Source: Chamaecrista fasciculata (lineage: Eukaryota > Streptophyta > Magnoliopsida > Fabales > Fabaceae). Taken from it: a stretch of DNA of 64,000 nt. Numbering within the stretch: position 1 is the stretch's first letter; every line of letters starts with the position of its first letter. The position numbers and the translations under genes were made by a program. Where the stretch lies: NCBI GenBank assembly GCA_003254925.1, contig QANZ01020146.1, positions 1-64,000 on the forward strand, given 5' to 3'. Of this stretch, positions 24,619 to 36,434 are shown in pieces. The notes beneath the pieces are model-generated. The model worked only from the letters and a program-made list of their open reading frames with translations. It ran no database searches and was not told the origin of the DNA.

Positions 24619-26064
24619 TTAAGAAACCATAGTGGTTGCATACGCTTGTAGTCTCTCTTTCAAAATGGATAGGAAATGGTCCATTTGAAGCTTTGGAAGT
24701 GCTAATCCAACTTCAATTCCTCCTTTCTCATCTCTACTCTCACCCATTGCTATCAGTCCTCCTTTCGCCACATGTCCTAGCTCACTCTTATTGGGCTTTC
24801 CCAACCCAAAATCTGTTTCGTATGCACCAAACTTTGGTGACCCTGCCACAACCACCATATTATTACTTATCAACCCTTCTCTTTCTTTTTTCCAATCTTC
24901 TATCCATTTCTCTGCATCTCTTATAAATCCTTTTCTCCTAATCTCTTTTATCTTCTTTCCTATTCCTTTCAATGCCTCCACAATCCCACTCTCCCCCATT
25001 ACTAACTCTTTCCTCTCTAATCTCACAATCCTTGATTCCAAGCAATTCCCAAAGTATGTTGATGGTATACCTATTTCACTATCATTTCTACAATCCACCA
25101 TTACAACCAAGCAACATACCTTGTTGTCATCATCATCCACATTGTTTGCTGAATTTTTCCCCTCCTCTGATTTCACCAAGCAAGTCCATATCAAACCACA
25201 TGTCACTGTAAAACTTGATACATGAGGTGTGTCGTCTACTTCTTGATCTTGGAGATGAACCCAGGCCCAATTTTTCAACTTTTCAATTTGGGCTCGACCT
25301 AGTACCACTGTGGTCCGAACCATGTCATCAAGAACTTTAGGTTCTTTGGATCTCGCAAATCGGGCTACCCATTCCTCCATCATTTTGAGCTCCAATTGTT
25401 GATTCCATGTGCGTCTCACTTCATCCCTATTGTAGTATGGTTTTGATTCCTCCTCGTTGAGCCATCTCCCAGTCCTACAAATCGATGCCCATGCTTTCAT
25501 GAAGTGATGAAAAGACCTTCCATCAGTAACCACGTGATGGAAAGTGATGCCGATAATGAATCCAGAATTTGGTAGGATTGTAACTTGGACAGCCATGAGA
25601 GGGCCAATGACGCGAGTTCCGTCGTCCAAGACACGTGCTGGCGTCAACTCCGGCATGAAGGGTTGGAGGTGTTGAGCAGGTTGTGGGTGATGGCCGATAA
25701 GGTTAGAGAAGTGTACAGTAGTGGACTCAGCGACTGTGAAAGAAACAGAGTTGTGAGAATTATTACTATAGTGAATATGAGGAATGAGAGTGGGTGGTGG
25801 GCAAACAAGATTAGCAGATAAAGGGAAGAAATAAGAAAGAGCCAAGGAGAGAGAGTTTTGGAGAGAAGGAAGAAAAGTTTGAAGGAAGTGATGAGTGGAA
25901 TGAGGGAAATCGTAGACAAAGATGCGTTGCATGATAGAGTATTCATGGATGTATGGAAAGTCAAAGAAAGTGAGAGGAATAGAGGTGGAAGGGACAGAGC
26001 CTAAAGGAGGAGCCACCATGAATTGTTTTAGGATCTTAACATCATATCCAGATGCTTTAGACAT
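24619..26064 (-). CDS. BAHD acyltransferase, malonyltransferase-like
   Basis: Transfers an acyl group, probably malonyl, from acyl-CoA to a sugar of a flavonoid or phenolic glucoside in the cytosol; the acceptor cannot be read from sequence. It is a single exon of 481 codons, slightly long for the family (about 450-470). The catalytic HXXXD motif is present as HHVVTDG (residues 176-182). A YFGNCL motif lies near residue 320. The structural DFGWG motif appears as DFGLG (418-422), with Leu instead of the usual Trp; GKP follows as in anthocyanin/phenolic malonyltransferases. The N-terminal IPLTFFDFPYIH and FPHSTHHFLQTFLPSL segments are typical of that clade. On the minus strand a TATAAAT word lies about 75 bp upstream of the ATG (26138-26144). 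The gene looks intact; its 3' end is duplicated downstream. Confidence 0.9.
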   Translation of the reverse strand: MSKASGYDVKILKQFMVAPPLGSVPSTSIPLTFFDFPYIHEYSIMQRIFVYDFPHSTHHFLQTFLPSLQNSLSLALSYFFPLSANLVCPPPTLIPHIHYSNNSHNSVSFTVAESTTVHFSNLIGHHPQPAQHLQPFMPELTPARVLDDGTRVIGPLMAVQVTILPNSGFIIGITFHHVVTDGRSFHHFMKAWASICRTGRWLNEEESKPYYNRDEVRRTWNQQLELKMMEEWVARFARSKEPKVLDDMVRTTVVLGRAQIEKLKNWAWVHLQDQEVDDTPHVSSFTVTCGLIWTCLVKSEEGKNSANNVDDDDNKVCCLVVMVDCRNDSEIGIPSTYFGNCLESRIVRLERKELVMGESGIVEALKGIGKKIKEIRRKGFIRDAEKWIEDWKKEREGLISNNMVVVAGSPKFGAYETDFGLGKPNKSELGHVAKGGLIAMGESRDEKGGIEVGLALPKLQMDHFLSILKERLQAYATTMVS

Positions 26065-26137
26065 TTTTTAGACTTCTAGAATAAACACAAATAAAGAGAT
26101 GGTGATGACTCTATGGCTTCCCCAACGTGCATCATTA

Positions 26138-26144
26138 ATTTATA
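26138..26144 (-). promoter_or_regulatory. probable TATA box of the BAHD gene
   Basis: TATAAAT on the minus strand, about 75 bp upstream of the start codon, a normal plant distance for a short leader. Confidence 0.45.
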
Positions 26145-27358
26145 AGCATAACGAATTCTTTTAATTTGTCTAAACAAATATCAGCAACCAACTCATTCCT
26201 TTTGAGTATTTTACTTTCAAAAGTAATTCCATAAAAACCACTATTGTTTTGTCATTCTTTTTATGGTAACAATATGTTTTTTCATTTTTTAATAGAAAAG
26301 CTCTAATCCTCCTTAGCTTTTTTCTTTAACAAATAAAATTAAAATAAACTACAATTAATTAATTCCTTCTCCCTTCTTTTTTAATAATTAATCTCTAAGA
26401 TCTATAAACATTATTTCTTTCCTAACCTGTGAATCTTTCATCCTATTTATTACTAACCAAATCTCAAATAATTAAACTCGTTAATATTTAGTCATATTTA
26501 ACAACTCAAATTCATTAAAAACTTAAATAAAATTATATCTAACATACTATAACTATCTATATAACTAGTTAAAATCATTTTGTCAAATAATTAAATTAAT
26601 TAATTATTAAAAAGATTTGATATTATACATTCCAGACAAACTAATTAAGAAAATTAACCAACGCTATCTAAAATTTAATTGATAATATCTAAAGAATTAG
26701 CTAACATATCTAAAAAATTAATTAAGATTATTTGAAAAAAGAAATCATCTACAAAATCAACTAACACTATATAGAAAATCAACTAACATGATCTAAAACA
26801 TTAATTAACACTATCTAAAAAATTAACTAACATCATTATTTAAAAAATTATTTAACATTGTCTAAAAAAGTTAACTAATTAAAAATAAATATATACTTTC
26901 TTAGCTTCTTCTTCTTGACACTCTCTTCCTATTCTCACCTCTTTCTTTTTCTTGACTCAAATACATACACACATTTAGGATGATCATGGTAGGGTAGCAT
27001 GATTCTCGGACCTAGATATGATCGGGGTATCAAAATCAATTTTTATTTTTCTTACTCATTAATCTAATTTCCATACTCGGATCTGGACCCGAAGAGATTT
27101 TAAAATAAAATATTTTTTATTGATATAAAACTTATTTTCATCCAAATTTTTTCATCTTTAACTATTAAAAAAAACATAAATAGGAAACCATTATTAAAAT
27201 ATTTTAATATTTATGAAATATATAATATTTTCTCAGCAAAAAGTGTTAACGTATTATATTTTTTATATATAAAAATAAATACTTATTATTAATAATAGAG
27301 TATAGATAAGATATCACCATATTCAGATCATGACCCATTAAAGTCGGGTCTGGGTCTA
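26145..27358. other. intergenic with degenerate minisatellite
   Basis: Bases about 26630-26880 repeat a loose unit of roughly 30 bp on the theme 'atctaaaaaattaactaaca', with period and sequence drifting. The rest holds no gene. Confidence 0.5.
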
Positions 27359-27506
27359 GACCTAAATCCATAGAATAAAATTTTAGAGTCTCCATTAAAT
27401 TTGATTATTTTGATCATCTACACAACCCACTAGACCTAAATCCATAGAATAAAATTTTAGAGTCTCCATTGAATTTGAGTATTTTGATCATCTACACTAC
27501 AACCCA
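27359..27506 (+). repeat. two-copy tandem repeat, 74-bp period
   Basis: Starting gacctaaatccatagaata, the segment repeats after 74 bp (27359 and 27433) with only a few differences, a recent local duplication in non-coding DNA. Confidence 0.8.
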
Positions 27507-28406
27507 CTACACTACAACGCACAAACTTATATAAGTGGAGGAGGCCACCATTGTATGCTTTTTGACCCATCTTTTTACATGTTTGACTCTTGCTTAGGGG
27601 TTGATATCGTTCTTGTTTGAGAGGGTTCAGGTGGAATGATTGGGTGAGTGGGGTATTAAGAAGCTAGTGAACTTTTGTCAATTCGAACTCGACTGTCAAT
27701 CAACATAACTCGATAATGTCAAGTTGAGTCGGATAAATTAAGTTAATTTTAAAAATGATAAAGTTATACATTTAAAAAATATATAAGTATTTATCCTACA
27801 TAATATATTATATATAATTTTTAAAGTATATAATTTTTACATAATTTTTTTATGATGTATAATTCATTGCATATTGATTTTTTTAATTAATTTTTTATTA
27901 ATTATATTATTGTATAAATAATTTTTACTGTAAAAAATAAATTTTATTTGTGATTGATGTTACATCTGAACTTTATAAATCATAAAAATATTTGGATAAA
28001 CAGAAAATATATACTATTCTCCGTTTTTATTATTTTATGATAAAAAATTATTTATTTAAAGAGTTTAACATAAAAACATTAAGAAAAATAAATAAATTCA
28101 GTTGGATCAGATTAACTCATTCAACTATGCAGACTTTTTCAAAAGATCAAAACCCGTTCGAGGAACTCAATTAACTTGACCAAACCCTATCAAGTGTATC
28201 AAGTTAGTCGAGTTGGATATAATTGCACACCCCTACTCCTAGCATGAAAGCCAAGCATTAAAATTAAAAAACAAAAAAATTGTAGTGACGTACATGGCAT
28301 CACAAGATTTACTTGCACCAAATGTGACTTGTAAGTTTGGTCTACAAGTTATAGCTGGGTAATTTGTGAAATATGATCTCGCGCCTGAAGCATTGTAGAG
28401 AACACA

Positions 28407-28412
<6 letters not shown>
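27507..28412. other. intergenic, possible hAT-like relic
   Basis: A stretch from about 27594 (aggggttgatatcg) to 28237 (tgcacacccctac) has ends that loosely suggest a hAT MITE, with 'aactcg/cgagtt' words on both sides. The 8-bp flanks match at only half the positions, so this is tentative. The 60-codon frame at 27992-28174 is not supported. Confidence 0.3.
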
Positions 28413-28443
<31 letters not shown>

Positions 28444-28485
28444 TGAGATGAGATATGAGATATGAGATGAGATAAGATTGGTGAG
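28413..28485. repeat. (AT)n plus GAGAT microsatellite
   Basis: A pure AT run at about 28413-28439 is followed by irregular gagat/gagatat repeats. Confidence 0.85.
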
Positions 28486-30109
28486 GATTTTTAACCTAAA
28501 TTCATCATCAAACAAGGATTAACTATGCTTTTTTTTTTTGGCCTGAGATTAACTATGCTTTTATTTGTTTCTCTAATTACAATTTTTTTTTTGTATTATA
28601 GAATCTGAGTGATCTGATCTATTATAAATGTCAATTGACTTTTTTATTAGGTTAAAGTGTAAATTTGATCTCATGTTTTTTTTGCTGAGTTCTCAATTTG
28701 GTCATTGATTTAACCATATTTCATCATATATTTTAGTGACATCTTAAGGCATTTTATATTCATTTGAGATTCAATTGCATGCCTTTATGTCATTTTATGA
28801 TGAAATATATGATGCCTTGAGGTTTGAGGATTATTTGGACTATTTTGTGATTAATTGGGTGGTTTTCTCGGGTTTAATCTTTATTATTTGATTGATCCTC
28901 TTTATCCTGGGAATTCACTTAGTTTCTCGATGTTTTTGATATGTTTTAATGAAGTCCAAAGTGTTGAATTACTTCGAGGAAGGCTCAGGGATGTTTGGAG
29001 ACGAGTCAGGGACTAAACCGAGAAGAATCAAAGCTTTTGGAAAAACCGCCGCCGAAACCGCCGCAGGGAAGGCCGTGGCGAGTCACTCTGTAAAAACTGC
29101 CGTGGAAACCACCGCGGGCAAGGCCGCGGTGGGTTTGCGACTAATTTTAATTAACAAAGCCGAAGCCCGATTTTGATGATTCTTACCTAGATAAGCCCAA
29201 ATTTTCATATATGAGGGTTCCTTAGGTCAGTAGGAGGCGACACACTTGTTTAGAGAGAGTTTTACACATCCTATATCTCGGTGATCCGATATTCACTACA
29301 ACAAAATGAACTTTTTGTGGCGACTCTTTAGTGGCAACATAGAACTTTGTCACCAAAAGTCCTCTTTTAGTGGCGACTTTAATTGATTGCCACCGAAACT
29401 ATTTATAAGATGATTTTTTCATACTTTTCGTGACAATATTTTATACGTTGCCACTAAAAGACCATTAGTGACGACATATACATTGCCACTAAAACAGTTT
29501 TTGTGGCGACATCTATTAAGTTGCCACTGAAAGGTCAATGGTGGCGACATAATTATTGCCACTAAAACCGTTTTGTGACAATTTTTCTCTACCGCCACTA
29601 GAAACTTATCCGTGGCAACTTTTACATTAAACAATTTTTGTGGCGACATTAATTATGTTGCCACTGAAAGGTCAGTAGTTGCGACATAATTCTTGCCACT
29701 AAAATCGTTTTTGTGACAATTTTTCTTTGTCGCCACTACAAACTTATCAGTGGCAATGTTTAGATTGCCACTAAAACATGTTTTGTGGCGACATTTACTA
29801 TTTTGCCACTGAAAGGTCAATAGTGGCGACATAATTCTTGCCACAAAATTTTTTTGTGACAATTTTTCCAATGTCGCCACTATAAAATTATTAGTGGCAA
29901 CTTTAATGTTGCCACTCAAACTTTTCTCGTGGCATCAAAATTGTTGCCACCAAAATAGTTTTAGTGGCAATTTAGGTTGTCACTAAAACAATTTTATTAG
30001 CAACTTAAGATTTTGTAAATATATTTTCAAAAAATTCTTTATAATAGTTGTCTTTTCTATTTTTAATCTTCATAAAACTTAACAAAATACATCTTATAAT
30101 ATTTAAATA

Positions 30110-32432
30110 AAGGGGAAAATGCAACAACACCCCTAAAATTTTGGGTCATTTGGAAATAGATCCTTAAACTTTCAATTTTGAAAATTAAATCTTTAAACTT
30201 TGAAGGTTTAGGAATTAGATCCTTCCATCTATTTTTTTACTAATGGTGTTAATTATTGCCATGTCATCTTCTCATGTGTCACTTTTTTTTTCATCTCATC
30301 AATCCTAATAAGATTAATAATATTTTAAAGAATAAAATTAAAAAAGATAATAAAAACACTAACACCAAACAAATTTCCAAATTGCCACAATTGAAGAAAA
30401 TCAAGAAGTATGNTCTAATATATATATATAATTGTATATATGATGTAATACCCCTAGGTATTATATTAGATATTAGACTTAGTATTTTACGCAAAAAAAT
30501 AAATCATGTAGTTAATCTAGAAGTCTTTATGAACTTGTGGTTAAATTTTGGGAGCAATTTGAATAAAAAAAATTATTTGAGCTTTGTTTTGATTCCGTTA
30601 TAAGACATGTTCGAGTAAGCAATAATAATTGTTAGATTAAGTGTTTTTGAAGACAAATTATATATTTGGAACCTACTCTTTACAACGAATCCAACGATAT
30701 AAATTTTGTCAAAAATTTCTATTTCTATGCTTTTGAGTTTTTAGGGACCGTTTTGAAAGAATTAAAATGTTTCTAGGCAATATGCTGATTTTCTGGACAA
30801 TTTCTCCTCTATTTCTGTTCAGTTTCGGTTCATTTTCGCTAGGGTTCAAAACTTCTTCCATATTTATGAAAATTTCTGCCATATCCTACTTATTTGAGAG
30901 ATGTTTCTGCACTCTTAATGCTTGTTTTGAGGCTTGACTACATACATACGAATTTTGGGACCCGATAGGGTTTATGGTACACTTTAATTGGGGGTTTTGA
31001 TGAAATCCTTGAGTCTTCTTAAAATTGTTGGTATGGGTGAGCTTAGTGGAAGATAATATTGAGTTTTCTTAAAATAGTTTACTCCATGATACTACTACTA
31101 TGAATGATGCTTGGCAAGCCAAATTTTGAGACCCTCGTTGATCAACTATACGTAGGCATTTTGAAGCAAGGTTGGAGGAATCTATCTCTGTTCTCTAGTC
31201 TGTACTCTTTTTTATTTTCCTCTTTAAGCTTTGGACTTGTACTCATGTACGTGTACTCATACTGTGTGCGTTGAGTATATGTGTAAATGTGAAGAAAAAG
31301 TGGTTTTGTTTTGGCATAGAAATTGGAATAATAGAAAGAAAAGAAATCATTGATACACACATGTAGCTAGCTGTCATGTTACACTTCTTATGTTCCTCCC
31401 ATAACTTTGCATCATATTCTTACATTATTATGTGTGGGCTCCAATGTTTAAAAGTTTTATATATCTCTAAAGTTTTATATAATCTAAGAAGTTTAGGTTG
31501 GAATCAAGATCAAAATAATTTATAATTGTCAGAGGGTAAAAAATTTTAAACATGTATATATCAAATTATACTCTCGCAAAATATACAATGAAAATGAGAA
31601 AAATGATAGAGGAATGTTCTCTTTTATAGCAACAATTTATATTATGTTTTTTTTTATAATATATATAACTATGAAATCAATAATTAAGCTCGGGAAGTGT
31701 GGGAAAATGAAGGGGAAATGAAAATGGTGTTTCAATTATCTCTGCTGGGTTTATGATTGCTAATTGCATTATTAGTTTTTGGGAAATTTTTACTTGTTTA
31801 AGGATGAAGGGGTTGGAGTGCAGAGTGATGTTAGCAAGTAAAGACGTTTCTGTTTTTTAAATGTCATGACATGCTTTATTAGTTGTGCATATGCTTAAAA
31901 TAACTCAAGCTGACTTTGCTCTGCTTTCTTTCAAATCTCAGTTGCTCAAAAGCTGACTTTCAAATCCCTAAGGTAATGCACATAACCCTTTCTTTAATAT
32001 TTAAATAGATTGATAAGCTGATACTATAGTATAATATTTAAATGATGTAAGGGAAATTCCATTTGCATGTGGCTTGTGCAAGGGGGTGGGCTCCACCATA
32101 GAATACACTCTAAAAAGTTTCAACAATTCATATTTATTTTAGCCTCTTTTTTGTGCTTAAGTGTTGGCACAAGTAGGTTTAATCTTCAATCAATGAGTCC
32201 TTATCTTCCATCTTGTTGAATCTTTTTTAGGTCAAGTTGCATAAATGCCCTTTTCCGCATTGGAGAAATTGAATATATATATATATATGAAATGCAAGGT
32301 TATTGTTTATTTAAGACTACATATAATATTGCTACCTTAATTGAAAACAAAATTGCTACTTAACTAACTCATTGTTTTGCTTTTTTATACTTAATGTTGT
32401 TTCTTATCTATATTGTTTAGGTAGTAAAGAAA
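30110..32432. other. CACTA interior, non-coding
   Basis: Holds a fold-back-like arm near 30114-30230, an unassigned stretch from about 30440 with 'gtaataccccta' (possibly LTR debris), the single N at 30413 and several T-rich tracts. Small open frames here have no domain. Confidence 0.4.
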
Positions 32433-33202
32433 ATGTCTGGAGTTGGAAGAGGCAGGGATGGAAAACATGCAAAACTTTCACGTGGCACGGGTCGTGGAAG
32501 AAATGATAATGTTGATGAAGTGACATCAAAAGTTTCAAGATGAGATTGATCGAAGGATCAGTGCTCACTTGGCTCTTCTAATGCCAGGATTACAACAGGT
32601 GAATATGTACTAACATTTTACTTCTATTTGATGTTTTGCAAGTGATTTTGGGAGACTCATCCATGACCATATATAAGAGAATCAAGTGGTGGAGGTGGCT
32701 TGTAATTTAATTGTTGATTGAGCATAATTAATTAAGAGTTTGAGTTTGAAACTCGAGAATGATGCAATAATGAAAGAGTGATAATTCATAAGAAAAAAGA
32801 ACTACCCCATTAACTTTTATCTAGTCATTTACCATCTAGCATAGTTGTGTGTTTTTTTATTTTTAGTTATGGTTTTTGTGGTTTGTGTAACAATTAAGTA
32901 GCACAATGTTGAGGTGATAGAGTAAGACAAATGAGAGAAGAATGAATTGAAGAGGAACAATCCCAAACGAATTTTCATATTCTTTTTTTTTTTCTAAGAT
33001 ACCCTTTGACATGGAACTTCCAAGGCTTTTTATAATTGTGTTGATGTTATATTGAATTTTTAGCCTCATATTAAGATTATGCTTTCTTTTTTTATTTTTC
33101 CTTTATATAACTTTAAATTATTACTTATAGGGACAAAGTGGAAGCAATGTCATTGATAACTCAAATGTCAAGGAGAAAGGAAGAAGTCAAAGACAAACTT
33201 GA
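32433..33202 (+). pseudogene. relic CACTA-borne gene (Arg/Gly-rich N-terminus)
   Basis: An ATG at 32433 opens a frame reading MSGVGRGRDGKHAKLSRGTG and on for 36 codons to a stop at 32541. In another frame, bases 32534-32598 read FQDEIDRRISAHLALLMPGL and end at a GT donor; an AG at 33129-33130 leads into a short last exon (GQSGSNVIDNSN) with a stop at 33200-33202. The pattern resembles the N-terminal accessory-protein genes of plant CACTA elements, but I cannot name a family. The frame change between the first two parts marks it as a relic, unless an unseen splice joins them. Confidence 0.45.
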
Positions 33203-33356
33203 AGAATTTTCCATGTATGAAGAAACTAAATCATTTGTGGTCTCTAATATTTTGTCTATTCTATAGTTTGTACCTAGACTTATGAGCTATAAGTTAATTA
33301 GGCATGTTTTGAACAATGTGACTATGCCTTATGTGAATTTTGAACTATGTAACTAA

Positions 33357-34971
33357 GGCCCAGTTCGTTTCCGTTTTGATTATAATCTGTTTTGATTATA
33401 ATCAAAATAAACATGTTCGTTTACGTTTTTTTCCTGATTCAATTATAATCATGATTCTTAAATAATCAAACACACTCAATTACACTTATACCCCTATACA
33501 TAAACCTATAATTACCTATACTCTAATACATTCAATCTCCAATCACAAAGGGCAAAATGGTCATTTTCATAAATATTGGGCCATTTTACAATTACTCATT
33601 ATTGTGTAGGGCTAAAATGTTATTTTGCAAAAAATATTTAGGGATCAAATTTGCAATTTAGCCATTCTCTGCTTCTGTGCTTCTCCCTCGTCTCTGCTTC
33701 TCCCCGTGACAAAGTATTTCATTCTGCAATTTAGCCAGATTCATACCAATGAAGAACATAATCTTGAATCAAAATTCTTGAGACTTTTATGCGAGTACCC
33801 AAGTATGAGGATCAAAATTCCTTTTCTTGAATCAAGAATAGAAACGCAAGCACATCTCGCAAGCACAAGTTCGACGGCTACGGAACTGACAAGGCACTGT
33901 ACTGAGCAATCGCTTTGTCTCTGTCGGCGTCGTTGGTGTTGTTCTTGTTGCTCGCCGCCGATTTCGATTTCGTTTCAGATTTGATTTCTCGACAGAAAAT
34001 TTAGATTTCGTTTTCGATTTCGTTTTAGATTTGATTTCTTACTCGACAGAAAATTTACATCACAGCAAAATTTCGTTTTCGATCTCGACAGAAACTAAAT
34101 AGCATACACATTTCGACAATCAAAGAGTACCATCGACAATCAAAGACGAATGAAAAAGCCCACAAATATAGAAATGAAAGGGAACTATGAACATTGTTAA
34201 TTCATTTGTTGGTTAAAAAAATGAATGAATGGGACGCCAAATGCTTATATAGGCCGACATTTGGTGCACCGATTGAGTATTTGGTGCACCGATTGTTCAC
34301 ATAGGGAATTTACAGCGCCTAATCGGAGGACCGATTCAGTATTTGGTGCACTGATTGTTCACATAAGGAATTTACACCACCTAATCGGTGGACCGATTGA
34401 GTATTTGGTGCACCGATTGTTCACATACACCAATTGAGTATTAGGCCAAAATGAATGAAAATTTCGGGTCCGCCAGCGCTACACTTTCTCTCTCACCTGC
34501 TGCGAATCGGTGCACCGATTTTTTCGCTGGTGCACCGAATGTCGAGCAACTAGAAGACATTTTACTCCTTTTTGGTGCACCATTTCGTAGGCAAAAATGA
34601 AACGGTGCACCGATTTGGATAATCATCCCCCCACTTACACACAAAAATAATCAAGATTTCACGCTTTTCAAGACAAACAGTAACATTTTTGTTTTTTTTT
34701 CAAACAACAATCACATCCAAACACACTTTTATTATAATCAAATCACATCTTACTTTTTCCAACTTTTTCTTCCATTTATACCCCTATACAATTTATCAAT
34801 TTCCTTACTTTTTATCCACCTACCACAATCATTACATACCCATTTTAATAATTTCACACCAAATAATCAACAATCATCCAAACACTACTACAAAAATAAT
34901 CAACTTTGATTATAATCAAACTATGATTATAATCAAAACAAATTTTAAAAAAAACGGAAACGAACTGACCC
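33357..34971. mobile_element. Harbinger-like element inside the CACTA element, 1.6 kb
   Basis: The inverted ends GGCCCAGTTCGTTTCCGTTT and its counterpart (GGGTCAGTTCGTTTCCGTTT read from the other side) are flanked by TAA on both sides (33354-33356 and 34972-34974), the PIF/Harbinger target. Subterminal 'gattataatcaaaa' words are repeated at both ends. The segment near 34700-34880 is shared with the MITE remains at 44330-44515. No transposase is seen; the open frames inside have no domain. Confidence 0.78.
34261..34440 (+). repeat. 62-bp tandem repeat, about 3 copies
   Basis: The word accgattgagtattt recurs at 34268, 34330 and 34392, a 62-bp period. Each unit also has an inner repeat of 'tttggtgcaccgatt'. 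It lies inside the Harbinger-like element; related 'ggtgcaccgatt' words continue to 34620. Confidence 0.85.
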
Positions 34972-36434
34972 TAAGTCATATGTTCATAGGCTTTTGTTTT
35001 GTTTATAATCTCTTGCAATTTTGAATTCAATTAAAAAGATTTTAAAATTATTATTTGTGACAAGATAAAAAATAAATGCCACTAAAGGCACTTTTAGTGG
35101 CAACAATTATTGCCACAAAAGAATTTTTGTTTATTATGAAAGTGACATTAAGTGGCAATAAAAGTTGCCACTACTTCTATTATATGTGGCGACCAAAATA
35201 GTTGTCACTAAACGTATATCAGTGGCAACAAAAAGTCACCACAAAAACCTTATTTTTTTTGTTCTAGTGCGTTATTCTGTGGCGACAAAAGTCACCACAA
35301 AAGTATTATATGTGGCGATCAAAGGAGTTGTCACTAAAAGCATATCAGTGGCAAAACAAAGTCGCCACAAAAACCTTATTTTTCTCGTCCTTGTGCGATG
35401 CTTTAGTGGCAACCTAACATCCATTTGTGGAGGTATTGGTTGTCACTAAAAGTGTCTTTTTGTGGCGAGCACTAAAGTCGCCACTAATACTTTCAGTGAC
35501 AGCACTTCTTGCAGCGACATTTTGACGACTCTAAGGTTGCCACTAAAACATTTTTTGTGGCAAGAATCAAGCTTTTGGTGGCGACTTGTGGTCGCCACTA
35601 AAACATGATTTTTTTGTAGTGATTCTTATTGTGTGAAGCTTTTCGTGGAATGATGGCAGCAAATTCTGAAGTTATTCATCTGTCAAGCGGCTAAACACTC
35701 ATACCCGGAGGAGCATTGGAGCAAAGCATGAACTAGGGTTTCGCCATTAGGGAGTTTTTCTCACACTAGAATTAGGGTTTTACTTATTTGTTCTTGATTT
35801 CTAGTTGGACCTGAGAACTATTTGTGAAATCTGATTCTTGATTAGGAACTTGGTTTTATTTTTTAATTATATCTTGATTGTAACCCTAGAGTCTTTACTA
35901 GTTTGGTTATAATTATAGGTATATAGCTTTGACAATGGTACTTGTTATAAAGATTGTGTTTCCTATCTTCTATATCATCAACTGAATGAAGGTTTTCAGT
36001 ACTTGTTATGACTTATCTTGTTTGAGGTATTTTCATGATAATATTGTTAGCCTAAGTCATTGAGTTATTAGTGACTACCTTAGGATGGTTTGTGTGAGAT
36101 GCTCCGTTTATCTTTATTAGTGATGATTGCTTAATCCAATTGCTCTGTCGGGTACTCTCTCAACTTGCTTAATCCATTAATTTATTGTTATTGTCTTTCA
36201 ATTCGGTCTTTTAATCAAAAACCCCAAAAACATTATTGCTTTATTTAATTATTGTTTTAGGTCATAGATAAACACTTAAAGAAAAAATTTCCTTTGCTTT
36301 CACTTGATTAGTGATAACTTGGTATCGTTTGCATTTAAACTTTGCACAAAAGTTCCTCGAGAGATCGACTCGGATTGCACCACTATAGTGCATTATTTCT
36401 GGTATTTTTTGCCACCTAACGACGGGTGCGATCA

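Larger units (their letters stand above)
29294..35621. mobile_element. CACTA (En/Spm) DNA transposon, 6.3 kb
   Basis: The ends are CACTACAACAAAATGA and the complement of CACTACAAAAAAATCA, flanked by the 3-bp duplication 'att' on both sides. The sister LTR at 41420-41435 shows the empty site (gatattcttat), which confirms the insertion exactly. Subterminal zones at 29315-30000 and 35060-35610 are packed with direct and inverted copies of 'gtggcgac'/'ttgccactaaaa', the usual CACTA transposase-binding arrangement. No TNP2-type transposase is present; a small relic gene lies at 32433-33202. It is a non-autonomous element. Confidence 0.88.
28706..36434 (+). repeat. 5' LTR, interrupted by a CACTA element
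   Basis: Starts TGATTTAACC right after the gtcat duplication and ends GCGATCA just before the primer site. About 1.4 kb of LTR remains when the CACTA insertion (29294-35621 plus the 3-bp duplication) is discounted. It includes a GC-rich two-unit repeat at 29039-29137. Confidence 0.75.

Noticed and set aside
29419-29919. Repetitive open frames resembling a repeat protein
   Set aside because: They are translations of the CACTA subterminal 'gtggcgac' repeats.
29281-35640. CRISPR-like array of short repeats
   Set aside because: The repeats are irregular in spacing and orientation and lie inside CACTA ends of a plant genome.
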